Below are positions 1 through 8,429 of a DNA stretch of 64,000 nucleotides, one piece after another (positions within the stretch are counted from its first letter, which is position 1; each line of letters opens with the position of its first letter). Under the pieces are notes generated by a model. It saw only the letters and a program-made list of their open reading frames with translations, was not told the DNA's origin and ran no database searches. The position numbers and the translations under genes are program-made. Origin of the DNA: CAVWSM01 sp963757805 (GTDB taxonomy: Bacteria > Actinomycetota > Actinomycetes > Jiangellales > Jiangellaceae); NCBI GenBank assembly GCA_963757805.1, contig CAVWSM010000006.1, forward strand, positions 1,054,001 through 1,118,000. Reading direction: 5' to 3'.

Positions 1-60
1 GGCCGACAACGGGGCGCACTGCCGGCTTGTCTTCGTGTCAGACGCAGACGCGCGCAGCAG

Positions 61-249
61 ATGAGCGACCCCGTGGTCTGCTCGGCGAGGGGCTGCCGGG
101 CGTGGGCGTCGTACGCCCTGGTCTGGAACAATCCGAAAGTCCACGCGCCGGAGCGAGAAAAGACCTGGGTGGCCTGCGAAGAGCACCGACAGTCACTCGC
201 CGACTTCCTGGATCTGCGCGGGTTCCTGCGTCGGGTGGAAGCGTTGTAG
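61..249 (+). CDS. Small conserved actinobacterial protein, function unknown
   Basis: The frame encodes 62 residues from an ATG. Two Cys near the N-terminus (CSARGC) and a later Cys-x2-His (CEEH) could form a small zinc-binding site. A central stretch rich in W, N and K (VWNNPKVHAPEREKTW) precedes them. From memory, very similar proteins occur widely in actinobacteria and are sometimes misnamed acetone carboxylase; at this size it cannot be that enzyme. It stands alone, with no partner gene visible on either side. Calling it a real gene rests on its recognisable family and codon use; the function is unknown. Confidence 0.75.
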   Translation: MSDPVVCSARGCRAWASYALVWNNPKVHAPEREKTWVACEEHRQSLADFLDLRGFLRRVEAL

Positions 250-362
250 GTGCTGGCTATCACCTGACCCCATGCCGTCGCCCGCGCCAGATCCGCACAT
301 CGCCGCGAGTTCTCGGCACTAGCGCACGTTGCCGTGACCGACAAGGTTTCTGCACGGCGACG

Positions 363-749
363 TCATCCAAGGTCGGCGAAGAACGCGTTCACATCAGCAG
401 GACACGAGTCCATGAAGGACCATCTCTCGGTGATGAGCCCGTCGCTCATGTGGGCGACCTCGATGGCCGGGTAGGCAACCTCCGACCCGTCGGGCTTGCG
501 GAGTGCCACGTTGATCAGGGCGATGACGTGCTCATCGTTGGCCAGCACGTCATGGACGGCGATGTTTCCATCGATCCGCTTGATCGCACCGCTCATCTGT
601 TGGAGGACCGCCTCCCGCCCCATGACCTCGGGGTTGCCGGCTTCGTGCCACCGCAAGCCCGGGGCGAGGGCAGCCTTCACGGTGTCGACGTCGCCCGACT
701 GGAATGCCGCGGTCAGCCGCCGGTACAGCTCGGCATTGGGATGCTCCAT
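363..749 (-). CDS. SnoaL/NTF2-like protein
   Basis: A 128-residue protein of the nuclear-transport-factor-2 / SnoaL-like fold, a small cone-shaped domain used by isomerases, dehydratases and limonene-epoxide-type hydrolases. The N-terminal helix (LYRRLTAAFQSGDVDTVKAAL), the RWHEAGNP segment and the ending ITERWSFMDS match the usual SnoaL layout and length. I chose the ATG at 749 because the family normally begins just before the first helix; a frame extension nine codons longer is open. The substrate cannot be inferred from the sequence or the neighbours. Confidence 0.75.
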   Translation of the reverse strand: MEHPNAELYRRLTAAFQSGDVDTVKAALAPGLRWHEAGNPEVMGREAVLQQMSGAIKRIDGNIAVHDVLANDEHVIALINVALRKPDGSEVAYPAIEVAHMSDGLITERWSFMDSCPADVNAFFADLG

Positions 750-1138
750 CGGCGTCTCCACTCGCCCTGGCTGCACCCAGGCTGCGCCCGGCCAACGGGG
801 CTGTCAACGCCATCGGCCGGCACCCGTGCCGGCCGCGGTCGCTTCAGGCTCGACCCGCGCCGCCGTCGACTCGGCGACAGGGAGGCACTCGATGATCTGA
901 GCTATCGCCGACCCCGACGTGACTGTTCTGTCCCATGCCACCGCCAGATGTCGGGCTCGTACCCGGCGGCCGCGCCCTGCGCGCGAATCCGGGTGTGCCG
1001 ACAGCCCACCTTCACGATCCGCGAGGTCCGGACATGCCGCTGGTGGCGCGGCTCTGCCGATGCGGGTACGCCGCGGGCCCGAAGTGGCCCCGGCGATGAG
1101 CGGACCCTGTCGGCCTTCGGACGCCCATCCGACCCGAC
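750..1138. other. Gene-poor stretch between two minus-strand genes
   Basis: About 390 bases lie upstream of the SnoaL-like gene and downstream of the next minus-strand gene. Several short frames are open here simply because of high GC, but none gives a recognisable protein and none has a convincing ribosome-binding site. The stretch presumably contains the promoter of the SnoaL-like gene; I could not pick out a clear -35/-10 pair. Confidence 0.4.
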
Positions 1139-1765
1139 TCACTTCGACTTCCCCGACGGAGGCGTCGGTGGCGTGTCGAGCGCGTCGAGCTCGACCCCGG
1201 TCGCGGCGAGCACGACGTCACCTGCGAGGTGGACTGCGGCCCGCTGGCCGCTCGCCAGGTCAGCGGTCTCGTACAGCTCAACAGGCAGCGGACCGACCTC
1301 CGTCGGATACTCCTCCACCATGGTCAGCGACCAGGCCACATCGACCGGACGTGGCGCGAGCGCCGGATCGGTGAGGGCGACCAGCCGTACGCGCGACGAC
1401 GCCCCGACGCGAAGTCCCAGCAGCCGCGCGACCGCGACGAGGAACCCCGGCGACCGGCCCGTGAACCCCGCGGCCGGGGCCGTGTCCTCGCCCACGTCCA
1501 AGCCCGATGCCCCCGTTCGGACCCACACCGTCTCGCCGTCAGCGACCCCCCCGCGGACAACCCAGCCGCCGGCCCGCACCTCGACCCGGATCTGCAACCC
1601 CGACGCATCGGTCGTGACGTCGACGAGCCCCGTCGGGGTGCGACCGTCGGGGGCGAGCACCTGCGCGTTGTAGCGCCAGCCCACCGGACCCGGCGCGCAG
1701 GAGAACCGTTCATACGCGACCACCGTCCCTTCCTGGTCGCGCAGGCAATACAGACCCCTCGGCAT
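1139..1765 (-). CDS. Conserved hypothetical protein
   Basis: The frame gives about 208 residues from the ATG at 1765 (MPRGLYCLRDQEG). It shows no membrane segment, no signal peptide and no metal-binding cluster. The composition is typical of a soluble actinobacterial protein, with alternating beta-rich segments (WRYNAQVLAPDG, LQIRVEVRAGGWVVRGG) that look like a beta-sandwich carrying ligand-binding loops. The frame extends 33 codons upstream but that part reads as non-coding. I do not recognise the family; hypotheticals with this WRYNA-type pattern exist in related genomes. Function unknown. Confidence 0.6.
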   Translation of the reverse strand: MPRGLYCLRDQEGTVVAYERFSCAPGPVGWRYNAQVLAPDGRTPTGLVDVTTDASGLQIRVEVRAGGWVVRGGVADGETVWVRTGASGLDVGEDTAPAAGFTGRSPGFLVAVARLLGLRVGASSRVRLVALTDPALAPRPVDVAWSLTMVEEYPTEVGPLPVELYETADLASGQRAAVHLAGDVVLAATGVELDALDTPPTPPSGKSK

Positions 1766-1927
1766 GTCCTCAGTCTCCCCGACACCAGACGCCACCGAAG
1801 ACGTCGCGCAGTCCAGCCGGTGACCGCGACCGTGCATACATGGAGTACCCGCCAAAGAACGCACTCATTTGCTTGATATGCGCTGGATCTTCCTGGACAT
1901 TTCGCCGGTGATAGTGCCGGTCGGGAA

Positions 1928-1986
1928 TGACAGCCTAATTCTGGCCCCACTTTGGGGGTGTGTCGCTGGCTTGATTTGGCCCCACC
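1928..1986. repeat. IS21-like terminal repeat remnant (solo end)
   Basis: The segment begins TGACAGCC and contains TGGCCCCAC twice, about 37 bases apart, separated by a GT-rich stretch. IS21-family ends carry repeated short transposase-binding motifs of this kind just inside a TG-type terminus. No matching istA or istB follows, so if this reading is right it is an orphan end left by deletion or recombination. It marks the left border of the mobile-element island. The call rests on pattern alone. Confidence 0.35.
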
Positions 1987-2056
1987 CTCGAGCTTCGTCC
2001 CTACAGTTCGTGATCGTCCGAGTCAAGGTCGATCGATGGTGTGCTGCAGGCGGTTG

Positions 2057-2845
2057 TCGACGACGGCGGGTGTGTCGTTGTCGACGGTGCGTCGCCGGTT
2101 GTCGAGCGTGTCGGGGCTGTACGCGTTTCTGCACGCCCGCGGCGATGTGCCGACCAACCCGGTGCCGCGTGGGCTGCCGACGCGGCGGGAACGGCTGCGA
2201 CCGCAGCAGGGGGTTCCGCTGGTCCGCGGGGTCGCGGACGTTGCCGCGGATCCTGACCCCCGCCGAGGTCGACGCGCTGACGGGTGCGCTGCGCACCCAT
2301 CGGGATCGGGCGATGGTGGCGGCGATGGTGCTGGGCGGGTTGCGCCGCTGCGAGGTCCTCGGACTGCGGCTGGAGGATCTGCGGGTCGCGGAGCGGCGGG
2401 TGTTCGTCGCCGAGGGCAAGGGCGGGCACCAGCGGCTGATACCGGTGTCGCGCCGGTTCTTCGACCACGTCGCCGCCTACCTCGACTGCGAGCGTCCGGC
2501 CGGCGCCGCGACCGACTACGTGTTCGTGGTGTTGAAGGGACCCAACCGTGGGAAACCGTTGACTGCCAACGGTTTGGACGAGCTGCTCGATGCGGTGCGT
2601 CGCCGCGCCGGGCTGGCGCATGCGACCTGTCACGAGTTGCGGCACACCTGCCTGACCCGGCTGCGGGAGGCGGGGATGGCGTTGGAGGCGGTGCAGGCCC
2701 AGGCCGGTCACGCCTCGATCGAGTCGACCCGGCATCTACCTGCACCTGGCCGACGACTGGCTGGCGTCGCAGTACCGCAGGGCGGCCGAGGTCATCGACG
2801 CGCAGCTGTTCGCCGACAGACCGGCACGCAGGCGGTGCGCGATGA
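2057..2845 (+). pseudogene. Tyrosine recombinase (XerC-like integrase), frameshifted
   Basis: The start of the protein (VSLSTVRRRLSSVSGLYAFL) is read in one frame, the catalytic domain (LTPAEVDALTGAL, GGLRRCEVLGL, CHELRHTCLTRL) in a second, and the C-terminal tyrosine region (IYLHLADDWLASQYRR) back in another. The Arg in GGLRR, the HELRHT box and the IYLHL tyrosine are the expected catalytic elements of the phage-integrase family. Frame breaks lie near 2228 and 2731, and the true N-terminus is missing or unreadable. The normal stop would overlap the next integrase start as ATGA at 2842, typical of tandem recombinase pairs. It is inactive as read. Confidence 0.8.
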
Positions 2846-3233
2846 GCGGGCCGCTGCTGCTGCCCACCTGGGAGCAGCTGGCGGTCGACGAAGCCACAAG
2901 TGGTGGCCACGATGCGCCGCTACCTGCGAGCAGGTCGCGTGCGTGCTGCGACCGGGCAGCGTTGTCGGCGCCGACCTCGCGTTGCGGTCGTTCGCCGCGT
3001 TCCTCGTCGAGTGCGCTCCCGACGTGCACACCGTCGCCGACGTGGCCCGCCGGCACGTGGAGGACTACAAGCCGTGGCTGGCGGCTCGTCCCGGGCAGAA
3101 CAAGCCGCGGGTCACCCCCGCGACGATGGCGCACCGGCTCGGCACGCTGCGGATGTTCTTCGTCCGCATCGACGAGTGGGGCTGGGACGAGGCACCGGCC
3201 CGGGTGCCGATGTTCAACGGCGATCTACCGGAG
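2842..3233 (+). pseudogene. Second tyrosine recombinase, N-terminal part only
   Basis: The core-binding (SAM-like) domain of a second site-specific recombinase. It begins with LLPTWEQLAVDEA, continues in other frames with VATMRRYL, and then shows a long clean section from SFAAFLVECAPDVHTVADV to TLRMFFVRIDEWGWDEAP. The catalytic domain is absent because the frame runs straight into the left end of the IS256-family element at 3234. Tandem overlapping recombinase genes resemble recombinase-in-trio or paired-integrase elements of actinobacteria. Frame breaks near 2895-2930 add to the decay. Confidence 0.75.
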
Positions 3234-4804
3234 GGTGTCAAATGCTCTGTGTAAGAGGAGTGACCTGAGAGTCTGAGGTGACGGGTGTGACACCTGTGCC
3301 TCGCTGACCGGAGGGAGCGGTCATGTCCTCGAACGCGGAATCGATGTTGGTGATGGACGACGAGGGGCGCGGTTCGACGTCGCTTGGCGGCCCGGACGAG
3401 AGCGGTGCCAGCCTTCCCGGCCGGGACGCGAACGGCGCAGACGATGGAGGCTCGGCGCGGGCGTTGATCGACGACGAGCTGCTGGACCGGTTGATGGCGT
3501 CGGTTGGGCCGGCCGGGGTGGAGCTGACCGGGCCGGGCGGGTTCTTGCCGGAGCTGGTGCGCTCGGTGCTCGAGCGCGGGTTGCAGTCCGAGCTGACCGA
3601 GCACCTGGGGTATGAGAAGGGTGACCCGGCCGGGCGGGGCTCGCCGAACTCGCGCAACGGGTCGACGCCGAAGACGCTGCAGACCGAGTTCGGGCCGGTC
3701 CGGTTGGACACGCCGCGCGATCGGGACGCCTCGTTCCGGCCGCTGTTGGTGCCCAAGGGGCTGCGCCGCCTGGGCGGCCTGTCGGACATGATCATCTCGC
3801 TGTATGCGGGCGGGATGACGGTGCGCGACATCCAGTTCCACCTGCACAAGGTGTATGGCACCGAGCTGTCGCCGGAGGCGATCTCGAAGGTGACCGACTC
3901 GGTGCTCGACGAGGTCCGGGCGTGGCAGTCGCGGCCGCTGGACCCGGTGTGGCCGATCGTCTACCTCGACGCGCTGGTGGTGAAGGTCCGCGACCAGAAC
4001 GTGGTGCACAACAAGGCCGCGCACATCGCGGTCGGCGTCGACCTGGACGGCGTCAAGCACGTGCTGGGCATCTGGCTGCAGCAGAGTGAGGGCGCGAAGT
4101 TCTGGGCGCAGGTGCTCGCCGAGCTACGCAACCGCGGGGTGCAAGACATCCTGATCGCCTGCTGCGACGGGCTGGGCGGGTTGCCCGAGGCGATCGAGGC
4201 CACCTTCGAGCGCACCGTGGTGCAGACCTGCGTGGTGCACCTGATCCGGTCGGCGATGCGCTACGTGTCCTACGACAAGCGCAAGCCGCTCGCCTCGGCG
4301 CTGCGCCCGATCTACACCGCCGCCAACGAGGAGGCCGCGCAGCTGGCGCTGCTCGAGTTCGCCGACTCCGACCTGGGCCGTCGCTTCCCGGGCGCGGTGC
4401 AGGCCTGGGAGCGGGCCTGGGAGCGGTTCGTGCCGTTCCTCGCGTTCGCCCCCGAGGTGCGGAAGATCATCTACACGACCAACACCAGCGAGTCGCTGAA
4501 CTACCAGCTCCGCAAGATCATCAAGAATCGGGGGCTGTTCCCGACTGACGACGCGGTGGTCAAGCTGCTGTGGCTGGCGATCCTCGACATCGAGGACAAA
4601 CGCGAGTGGCAGCGGCAACGCGAACGCGACCGAGGCGTGCCGCATCACAAACGCAAAGCGCCGGCGCGGCTCGTCGAAGGTGTCGTCACCCAAGGCTGGA
4701 AACAAGCACTCAACGCGCTCGCTCTGGCCTACCCCGGACGCATCCCAGAACACGTCCTCTAACCGCACTATCAACAGAACTTCTTACACAGAAAACTTGA
4801 CAGC
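3234..4804 (+). mobile_element. IS256-family insertion sequence
   Basis: A complete-looking element of 1571 bases. The left end reads GGTGTCAAATGCTCTGTGTA and the right end, on the opposite strand, GCTGTCAAGTTTTCTGTGTA. These imperfect inverted repeats share TGTCAA and TCTGTGTAAGA. One transposase gene fills the interior. No target duplication is visible: the eight bases outside the left end (TACCGGAG) and outside the right end (TCCCGACG) differ. The left flank is a truncated integrase and the right flank a truncated ISL3 transposase, so the copy probably arrived by, or later took part in, a rearrangement. Confidence 0.85.
3323..4762 (+). CDS. IS256-family transposase
   Basis: A 479-residue DDE transposase that mobilises the surrounding element. 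The family motifs are all present: D216 in IVYLDALVVKVRD, D282 in IACCDGLGG and E390 in IIYTTNTSESLN. The HLGYEKGDP and NSRNG boxes and the RDIQFHL helix also match. The protein is longer than the usual 400-420 residues because of an acidic, low-complexity N-terminal extension of about 45 residues; a shorter start near ALIDDELLDRL is possible. The frame is intact and all three catalytic acids are kept, so the enzyme could be active. Confidence 0.93.
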   Translation: MSSNAESMLVMDDEGRGSTSLGGPDESGASLPGRDANGADDGGSARALIDDELLDRLMASVGPAGVELTGPGGFLPELVRSVLERGLQSELTEHLGYEKGDPAGRGSPNSRNGSTPKTLQTEFGPVRLDTPRDRDASFRPLLVPKGLRRLGGLSDMIISLYAGGMTVRDIQFHLHKVYGTELSPEAISKVTDSVLDEVRAWQSRPLDPVWPIVYLDALVVKVRDQNVVHNKAAHIAVGVDLDGVKHVLGIWLQQSEGAKFWAQVLAELRNRGVQDILIACCDGLGGLPEAIEATFERTVVQTCVVHLIRSAMRYVSYDKRKPLASALRPIYTAANEEAAQLALLEFADSDLGRRFPGAVQAWERAWERFVPFLAFAPEVRKIIYTTNTSESLNYQLRKIIKNRGLFPTDDAVVKLLWLAILDIEDKREWQRQRERDRGVPHHKRKAPARLVEGVVTQGWKQALNALALAYPGRIPEHVL

Positions 4805-5172
4805 TCCCGACGGCCTCCCAGGAGCAGCGCAGCAGCCGGGTGACCGCGGTCTTGTCCATCCGCTGCGCCAACCACGCCACCACGTCCTCGAAGTCGGGGT
4901 GAACCTGGCGTTCGGTCGCGCCCCAGGGCACCGTCTCGGTGCGGACCTGCCCGCACCCGCGGCAGTCCAGGCGGCGGATCTCGGCCTGCAGGAACAGCCG
5001 AGCGGTCCCCAGATCCAGACCCCCGCCAGCGGCGTGTCGTCCGGTCGTAGACGGCGCGGGTCGACCAGCCGCACGGGCAGGTCAACCGCCGGGCACGACG
5101 CCGCACGTCGACCACGATCCCCGCCGGCGTGAACGTCACACCGACCACGTCGGCACCAGGGACAACGAGCAT
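4805..5172 (-). pseudogene. ISL3-family transposase, 5' fragment with frameshifts
   Basis: The start of an ISL3-type transposase is legible: VGVTFTPAGIVVDVRRRAR, then the zinc-ribbon segment LTCPCGWSTRAVYDRTTRRW. In a shifted frame come RRLDCRGCGQVRTETVPW and VHPDFEDVVAWLAQRMDKT. The rest of the gene, including the catalytic core, is cut off at 4805 by the right end of the IS256-family element. At least one frameshift lies near 5050. It is a dead relic and shows that several unrelated elements have accumulated here. Confidence 0.75.
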
Positions 5173-5573
5173 CTTGTTGAATGCGGCAGTGGCGCGCACG
5201 CGTCGCTCCAAGGACGGTTCCGGTTTGCTTGGCAGCTCCGAAACCTACGAGGACGACGCGTGCGCGTCCTGCAACCCGGCCGCCGACCCCACCAACGCCC
5301 TACAGATCAAGCACTGCCGCTCGGAATACGGAAGCGATCACCCACGGAAAGCCGAGGAGTCCCAGTTTTGGCGTGCCGTCGACACCGCTTTGCTGATCCG
5401 ACTAAGGACTTCCTGCTCGAGCGGCTTGCCGACGACTTAGCCTCAATTAGCCGTCAATCTCGGTACCGTGTGCGTCGAGGAGCTCTGCGCGTCCTCCATC
5501 AGACCTGGGCTGACTCATCACGGCTGATATCGCCGTCCGGGATATACGGCCCGCCTCGCCGTATCAGGCCAGG
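5173..5573. other. No recognisable gene
   Basis: About 400 bases between the ISL3 relic and the TetR gene. Short open frames on both strands give no recognisable protein, and base composition is locally less GC-rich near 5330-5460. It may hold the end of the ISL3 element and decayed flanking DNA. I see no clear terminator for the minus-strand TetR gene. Confidence 0.35.
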
Positions 5574-6134
5574 CTAAGGCCTGAGATGACTGAACAGATC
5601 CCTGAGGAGATCGTCCGGGTCGGCATGTCCCTTTCCACCAGCGGACAGGTGCCCTGCGAGCGCGAGGTGCGCAGCGCCGTGCGCTAAGGAGAGGATGAGG
5701 AAAGCGAGCCGTTCGGCGTCGCCAGCCGGCAGTTCCTCGCATAATTGCGCCTCGTTCACGGTCGCGACGAACCGTGAGTGCGCGTCGTCCGCAGCCGCCG
5801 AAAGTTCAGCTGATCCGGTGCGCCACGCGCCATAGATTATGTTAAACAGTCGAGGCCGTTCCATCGCCTCGCGAACGTACGCCTGCGCCATCGCCTCGAC
5901 ACACTCGACCGGTGTCGCCGTTGTCTGCGATTGAGCTAGCGCGATGCTCATACGGCGGAGGCCCTGGGCGGCGACAGCCGCGAGCAGGGCCTCCTTGTCT
6001 GCGAAATGCTTATACGGCGCGTTGTGAGAAACCCCGGCGCGGCTGCCTACTTCACGAAGCGTGACGGAGTCCGCACCGCCCTCCTCGAGAAGTCCCGCCG
6101 CGACGTCGACGAGCCTGTCCCGCGTGGTAGTCAC
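5574..6134 (-). CDS. TetR/AcrR-family transcriptional regulator
   Basis: A 186-residue repressor. Residues 5-50 form the canonical TetR helix-turn-helix (VTLREVGSRAGVSHNAPYKHFADKEALL); the remainder is the all-helical ligand-binding and dimerisation domain of normal length. It lies downstream of the SnoaL-like gene on the same strand, 109 bases away. The tandem palindromes in that gene's promoter (6688-6733) are of the type TetR dimers bind, so this protein is the likely repressor of the pair. The ligand is unknown. Confidence 0.88.
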   Translation of the reverse strand: MTTTRDRLVDVAAGLLEEGGADSVTLREVGSRAGVSHNAPYKHFADKEALLAAVAAQGLRRMSIALAQSQTTATPVECVEAMAQAYVREAMERPRLFNIIYGAWRTGSAELSAAADDAHSRFVATVNEAQLCEELPAGDAERLAFLILSLAHGAAHLALAGHLSAGGKGHADPDDLLRDLFSHLRP

Positions 6135-6243
6135 GGACTGCCCTCCTGTCCCGAGACGACGTTCAAATCCCTAGCGGTTGTCCGCCGGCCCACAACCCTA
6201 CGGTCGACAAGCGCAGCAACGCCTTGCCCCGGATTTCCTGTGT

Positions 6244-6669
6244 TCAGCCCACAGGCATGCCGACAAGCTTGGCAAACGTGATGGGATTGGCGTACTCGCG
6301 GATGTGTGTGATGAGACCGTTCCGAAAGACGAACTTGAAGACGTACCGGTTCTCGTAGGGAGCCTCCGTACCTGCCTGAATAAGGTCTCCCTTGCTTTCG
6401 ACGAAGACCTTGCCACCGTCTTCGCTCACCGTGAATTCCTTGTCAACCAGCACGGTTCGCGAGAAGTTCTGCACGATAGTGCCGAGGTAGCCGACTACGG
6501 CTTCCTTACCCTCGTAAGTTGCGAACGGCTCCGAAGCGCCGGTGTTGGACAGCGGAATGGTCTCGACGATGTCGTCGGCCAGCAGCGGTGTCAGCAGAGA
6601 GACGTCGTGCTTCTCTAGTGCATCGAAGAAAGTCTTGACGGAGTCGAGGTTGCCGGACGGAGAGTCCAT
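6244..6669 (-). CDS. SnoaL/NTF2-like protein (ketosteroid-isomerase-like fold)
   Basis: A 141-residue single-domain protein with the NTF2-like layout: helix SVKTFFDALEKHDVSLLTPLL, strand DDIVETIPLSNTG, helix EGKEAVVGYLGTIVQNF, and beta sheet ending FRNGLITHIREYANPITF. Members are isomerases, dehydratases, hydrolases or binding proteins; the catalytic identity cannot be read here. It is expressed from its own promoter, which carries two operator palindromes, and is followed by a TetR gene. That suggests inducible expression in response to a small molecule that may be its substrate. Confidence 0.82.
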   Translation of the reverse strand: MDSPSGNLDSVKTFFDALEKHDVSLLTPLLADDIVETIPLSNTGASEPFATYEGKEAVVGYLGTIVQNFSRTVLVDKEFTVSEDGGKVFVESKGDLIQAGTEAPYENRYVFKFVFRNGLITHIREYANPITFAKLVGMPVG

Positions 6670-6687
6670 GATCAGTACCCTTCTGGT

Positions 6688-6733
6688 AGGTTGACAGTGT
6701 CAACCTACGCCGCAAGGTTGACGCTGTCAACCA
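6688..6733 (-). promoter_or_regulatory. Promoter with two tandem TetR-type operators
   Basis: Two near-identical palindromes, AGGTTGACAGTGTCAACCT (6688-6706) and AGGTTGACGCTGTCAACC (6715-6732), have centres 27 bases apart. On the minus strand they contain a -35 box TTGACA (6725-6730) and a -10 box TAGGTT (6702-6707) separated by exactly 17 bases. Each operator therefore covers one promoter element of the SnoaL-like gene starting at 6669. Binding of a repressor would block RNA polymerase directly. The adjacent TetR protein is the natural candidate. Confidence 0.8.
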
Positions 6734-7785
6734 GGGCCGCTGTTAGGTCCTCTCGGCCGAAGCCGCAGGCGTCTCGGACACGAACTGCCGACGCACAAGC
6801 GCGTCCGAGCTGAGCATGCCCATCGCCAGCGCCTCCTGCGTCACCTCACGTCCAGCGTGCTGATTCGCTCACGCAGCACGGCGCTTGCTGGTGCTCGACA
6901 TGCAACCAGTGCTCGAGGGCGACTACGAGGCCCTACTCTTCGTCGAGTTGACCAGAAAGCTCGGTCGAGGTGGAGACCGTGCACGACGGTGCCCCACTGG
7001 CTCATCTCCGACATCCGATCCGGCGACTGATCCCGCAGGCGGTATCTGTCATAGCCAGAGGTGACGGGCTGGTCCTCGACCTCCTGGTCGACGAGGCGCT
7101 CCCTTTTGCAACAGCATGGTGGTGACAACCGTGTGCCGAACGCCCGGGCCAGCCGGTAGCGGCCGGCCGAGTTGTTCCGGACACGCGCGATGCGCTCGTC
7201 GGCGCGCAGGGCTGCATCGTCCACGGGCGTTACACCACCCCATCGCCATGCCCGAGCGTCGCCATCCCAAGCTTCTGCGACACCTAGCCGGATGCTGCGA
7301 CAGACCGTGACCGGCATTGCCGGCAGAGCGGAGGACCCGTTGTCCGAGCAAACTGCTTGCGCAGGGGTGGGGCTCTGAACCGCTTTCGTGGACATGTCCA
7401 AAACGCCGAAGACCAGGTCAGACCGCATACACCTCATCCGACCCCAGATAGACGGCGAGCGGTCGCGCTGGATGAGCCCGGCCGGCAGCCCGGCGACCTC
7501 GACCAGTTCGACTGATGTCGCTCGCGGCCTGGCTCGCCGCCCAGGAGCAGCTCTGTCTCATGCCCTTCTTGCCGTCTGTCGGTTGCCGGGCCGCGGGACG
7601 CCGGCCTACTTCGCACCGTCTGGCGTTGATCTTCACCGCCTGCAAATAGCGTCAATGCTTTGTCTGGTGGAGCTTCCGGCAGACCACGCAGGTGGTGATG
7701 GACGGCCGCGAGGCGGCTTTGGGCTTCTTCTGTGGTGTGTGTTTGCCACGGCGATGCCGACAACCCGGCTCGGGACGGATCCAAA
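6734..7785. other. Long stretch without a recognisable gene
   Basis: More than 1 kb with only short overlapping frames on both strands, none giving a familiar protein. One minus-strand frame near 7650-7750 reads TTCVVCRKLH, a Cys pair reminiscent of a zinc-binding end. One plus-strand frame near 6890 reads LVLDMQPVLEGDYEALLFVE before stopping. Both look like worn fragments of former genes. This fits an island interior that has lost function by indels. Confidence 0.45.
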
Positions 7786-7814
7786 CTGACAAATCGTTAC
7801 GTGACGTATAGTAT
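7786..7814 (+). promoter_or_regulatory. Promoter and palindromic operator of the second TetR gene
   Basis: A -35-like CTGACA (7786-7791) and a -10 TAGTAT (7809-7814) are separated by 17 bases. Within the spacer lies the palindrome TACGTGACGTA (7798-7808). The -10 ends only six bases before the ATG at 7821, so transcription should start at or next to the A of the start codon and give a leaderless message. Autorepression by the encoded TetR protein through the palindrome is the simple reading. Confidence 0.65.
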
Positions 7815-7820
7815 TGCGGG

Positions 7821-8429
7821 ATGGTGCCCAACGACCCAGTGCGAGGACGGCCCCGCGAGCAGCGGGCGGACGACGCCGTGCGGCGCGCAACGCTGGAGCT
7901 GCTCGAGGAGGTGGGCTACGGCGGCCTGAGCATCGGGGCCGTGGCGGCCCGTGCGGGCGTCGGCAAGCCGACCATCTACCGGCGCTTCGGCTCCAAGGCG
8001 GAGCTGGTCTTCGCCCATGCCATTCACGGGCCCGAGCTGGGCCCGGTGCCCGACACCGGGTCACTGCAGCAAGACCTGACCGCGCTCACCCAGCGCATCC
8101 TCGACATCTTTGGCCGTCCCGCCGCGGCCAGCGTCGTTCCCGGGCTCCTCGAGGACGCGACGCGTGACGCGGAGCTGGCCGCGCGGCTGCGGGCCACCTT
8201 CATCGACTCGGAGCGCCGAATGATCCGCGAGATCCTCGACTGTGCCGTCACGCGTGGCGAGCTGGCCAAGCGGCCAGACGTCGACCTCGTGCACGCCCTG
8301 TTGCTGGGGCCGGTCTTCTGCTGGATCATCCTCGCCCGCAACCCAGTCAAGCGCGGGCTGGCCGCCCGGATCGCCGACCATGTCGCCGGTGCGCTCCAGG
8401 CGGCCTCCGCAAGAAAGGAAATCCCGTGA
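7821..8429 (+). CDS. TetR/AcrR-family transcriptional regulator
   Basis: A 202-residue regulator. The DNA-binding domain spans about residues 20-65 and shows the recognition helix VGKPTIYRRFGSKAEL. The C-terminal part (SVVPGLLEDATRDAELAARL to LLLGPVFCWIILARNPV) matches the TetR_C domain common in actinobacterial repressors. No upstream Shine-Dalgarno is needed if the message is leaderless as the promoter suggests. Its stop overlaps the GTG start of the next gene, so the two are co-transcribed and the partner may be its regulatory target. Confidence 0.9.
   Translation: MVPNDPVRGRPREQRADDAVRRATLELLEEVGYGGLSIGAVAARAGVGKPTIYRRFGSKAELVFAHAIHGPELGPVPDTGSLQQDLTALTQRILDIFGRPAAASVVPGLLEDATRDAELAARLRATFIDSERRMIREILDCAVTRGELAKRPDVDLVHALLLGPVFCWIILARNPVKRGLAARIADHVAGALQAASARKEIP

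Noticed and set aside
27..1673. 548-codon plus-strand frame at the left end
   Set aside because: It overlaps three better-supported genes in other frames and shows no domain; stop-free only because of GC content.
3226..4812. 8-9 bp target duplication of the IS256 element
   Set aside because: The flanking bases TACCGGAG and TCCCGACG do not match and shifted positions do not help.
6841..7437. 198-codon frame on the minus strand in the island
   Set aside because: No recognisable protein, odd composition with Cys clusters from reversed codons, and no ribosome site.
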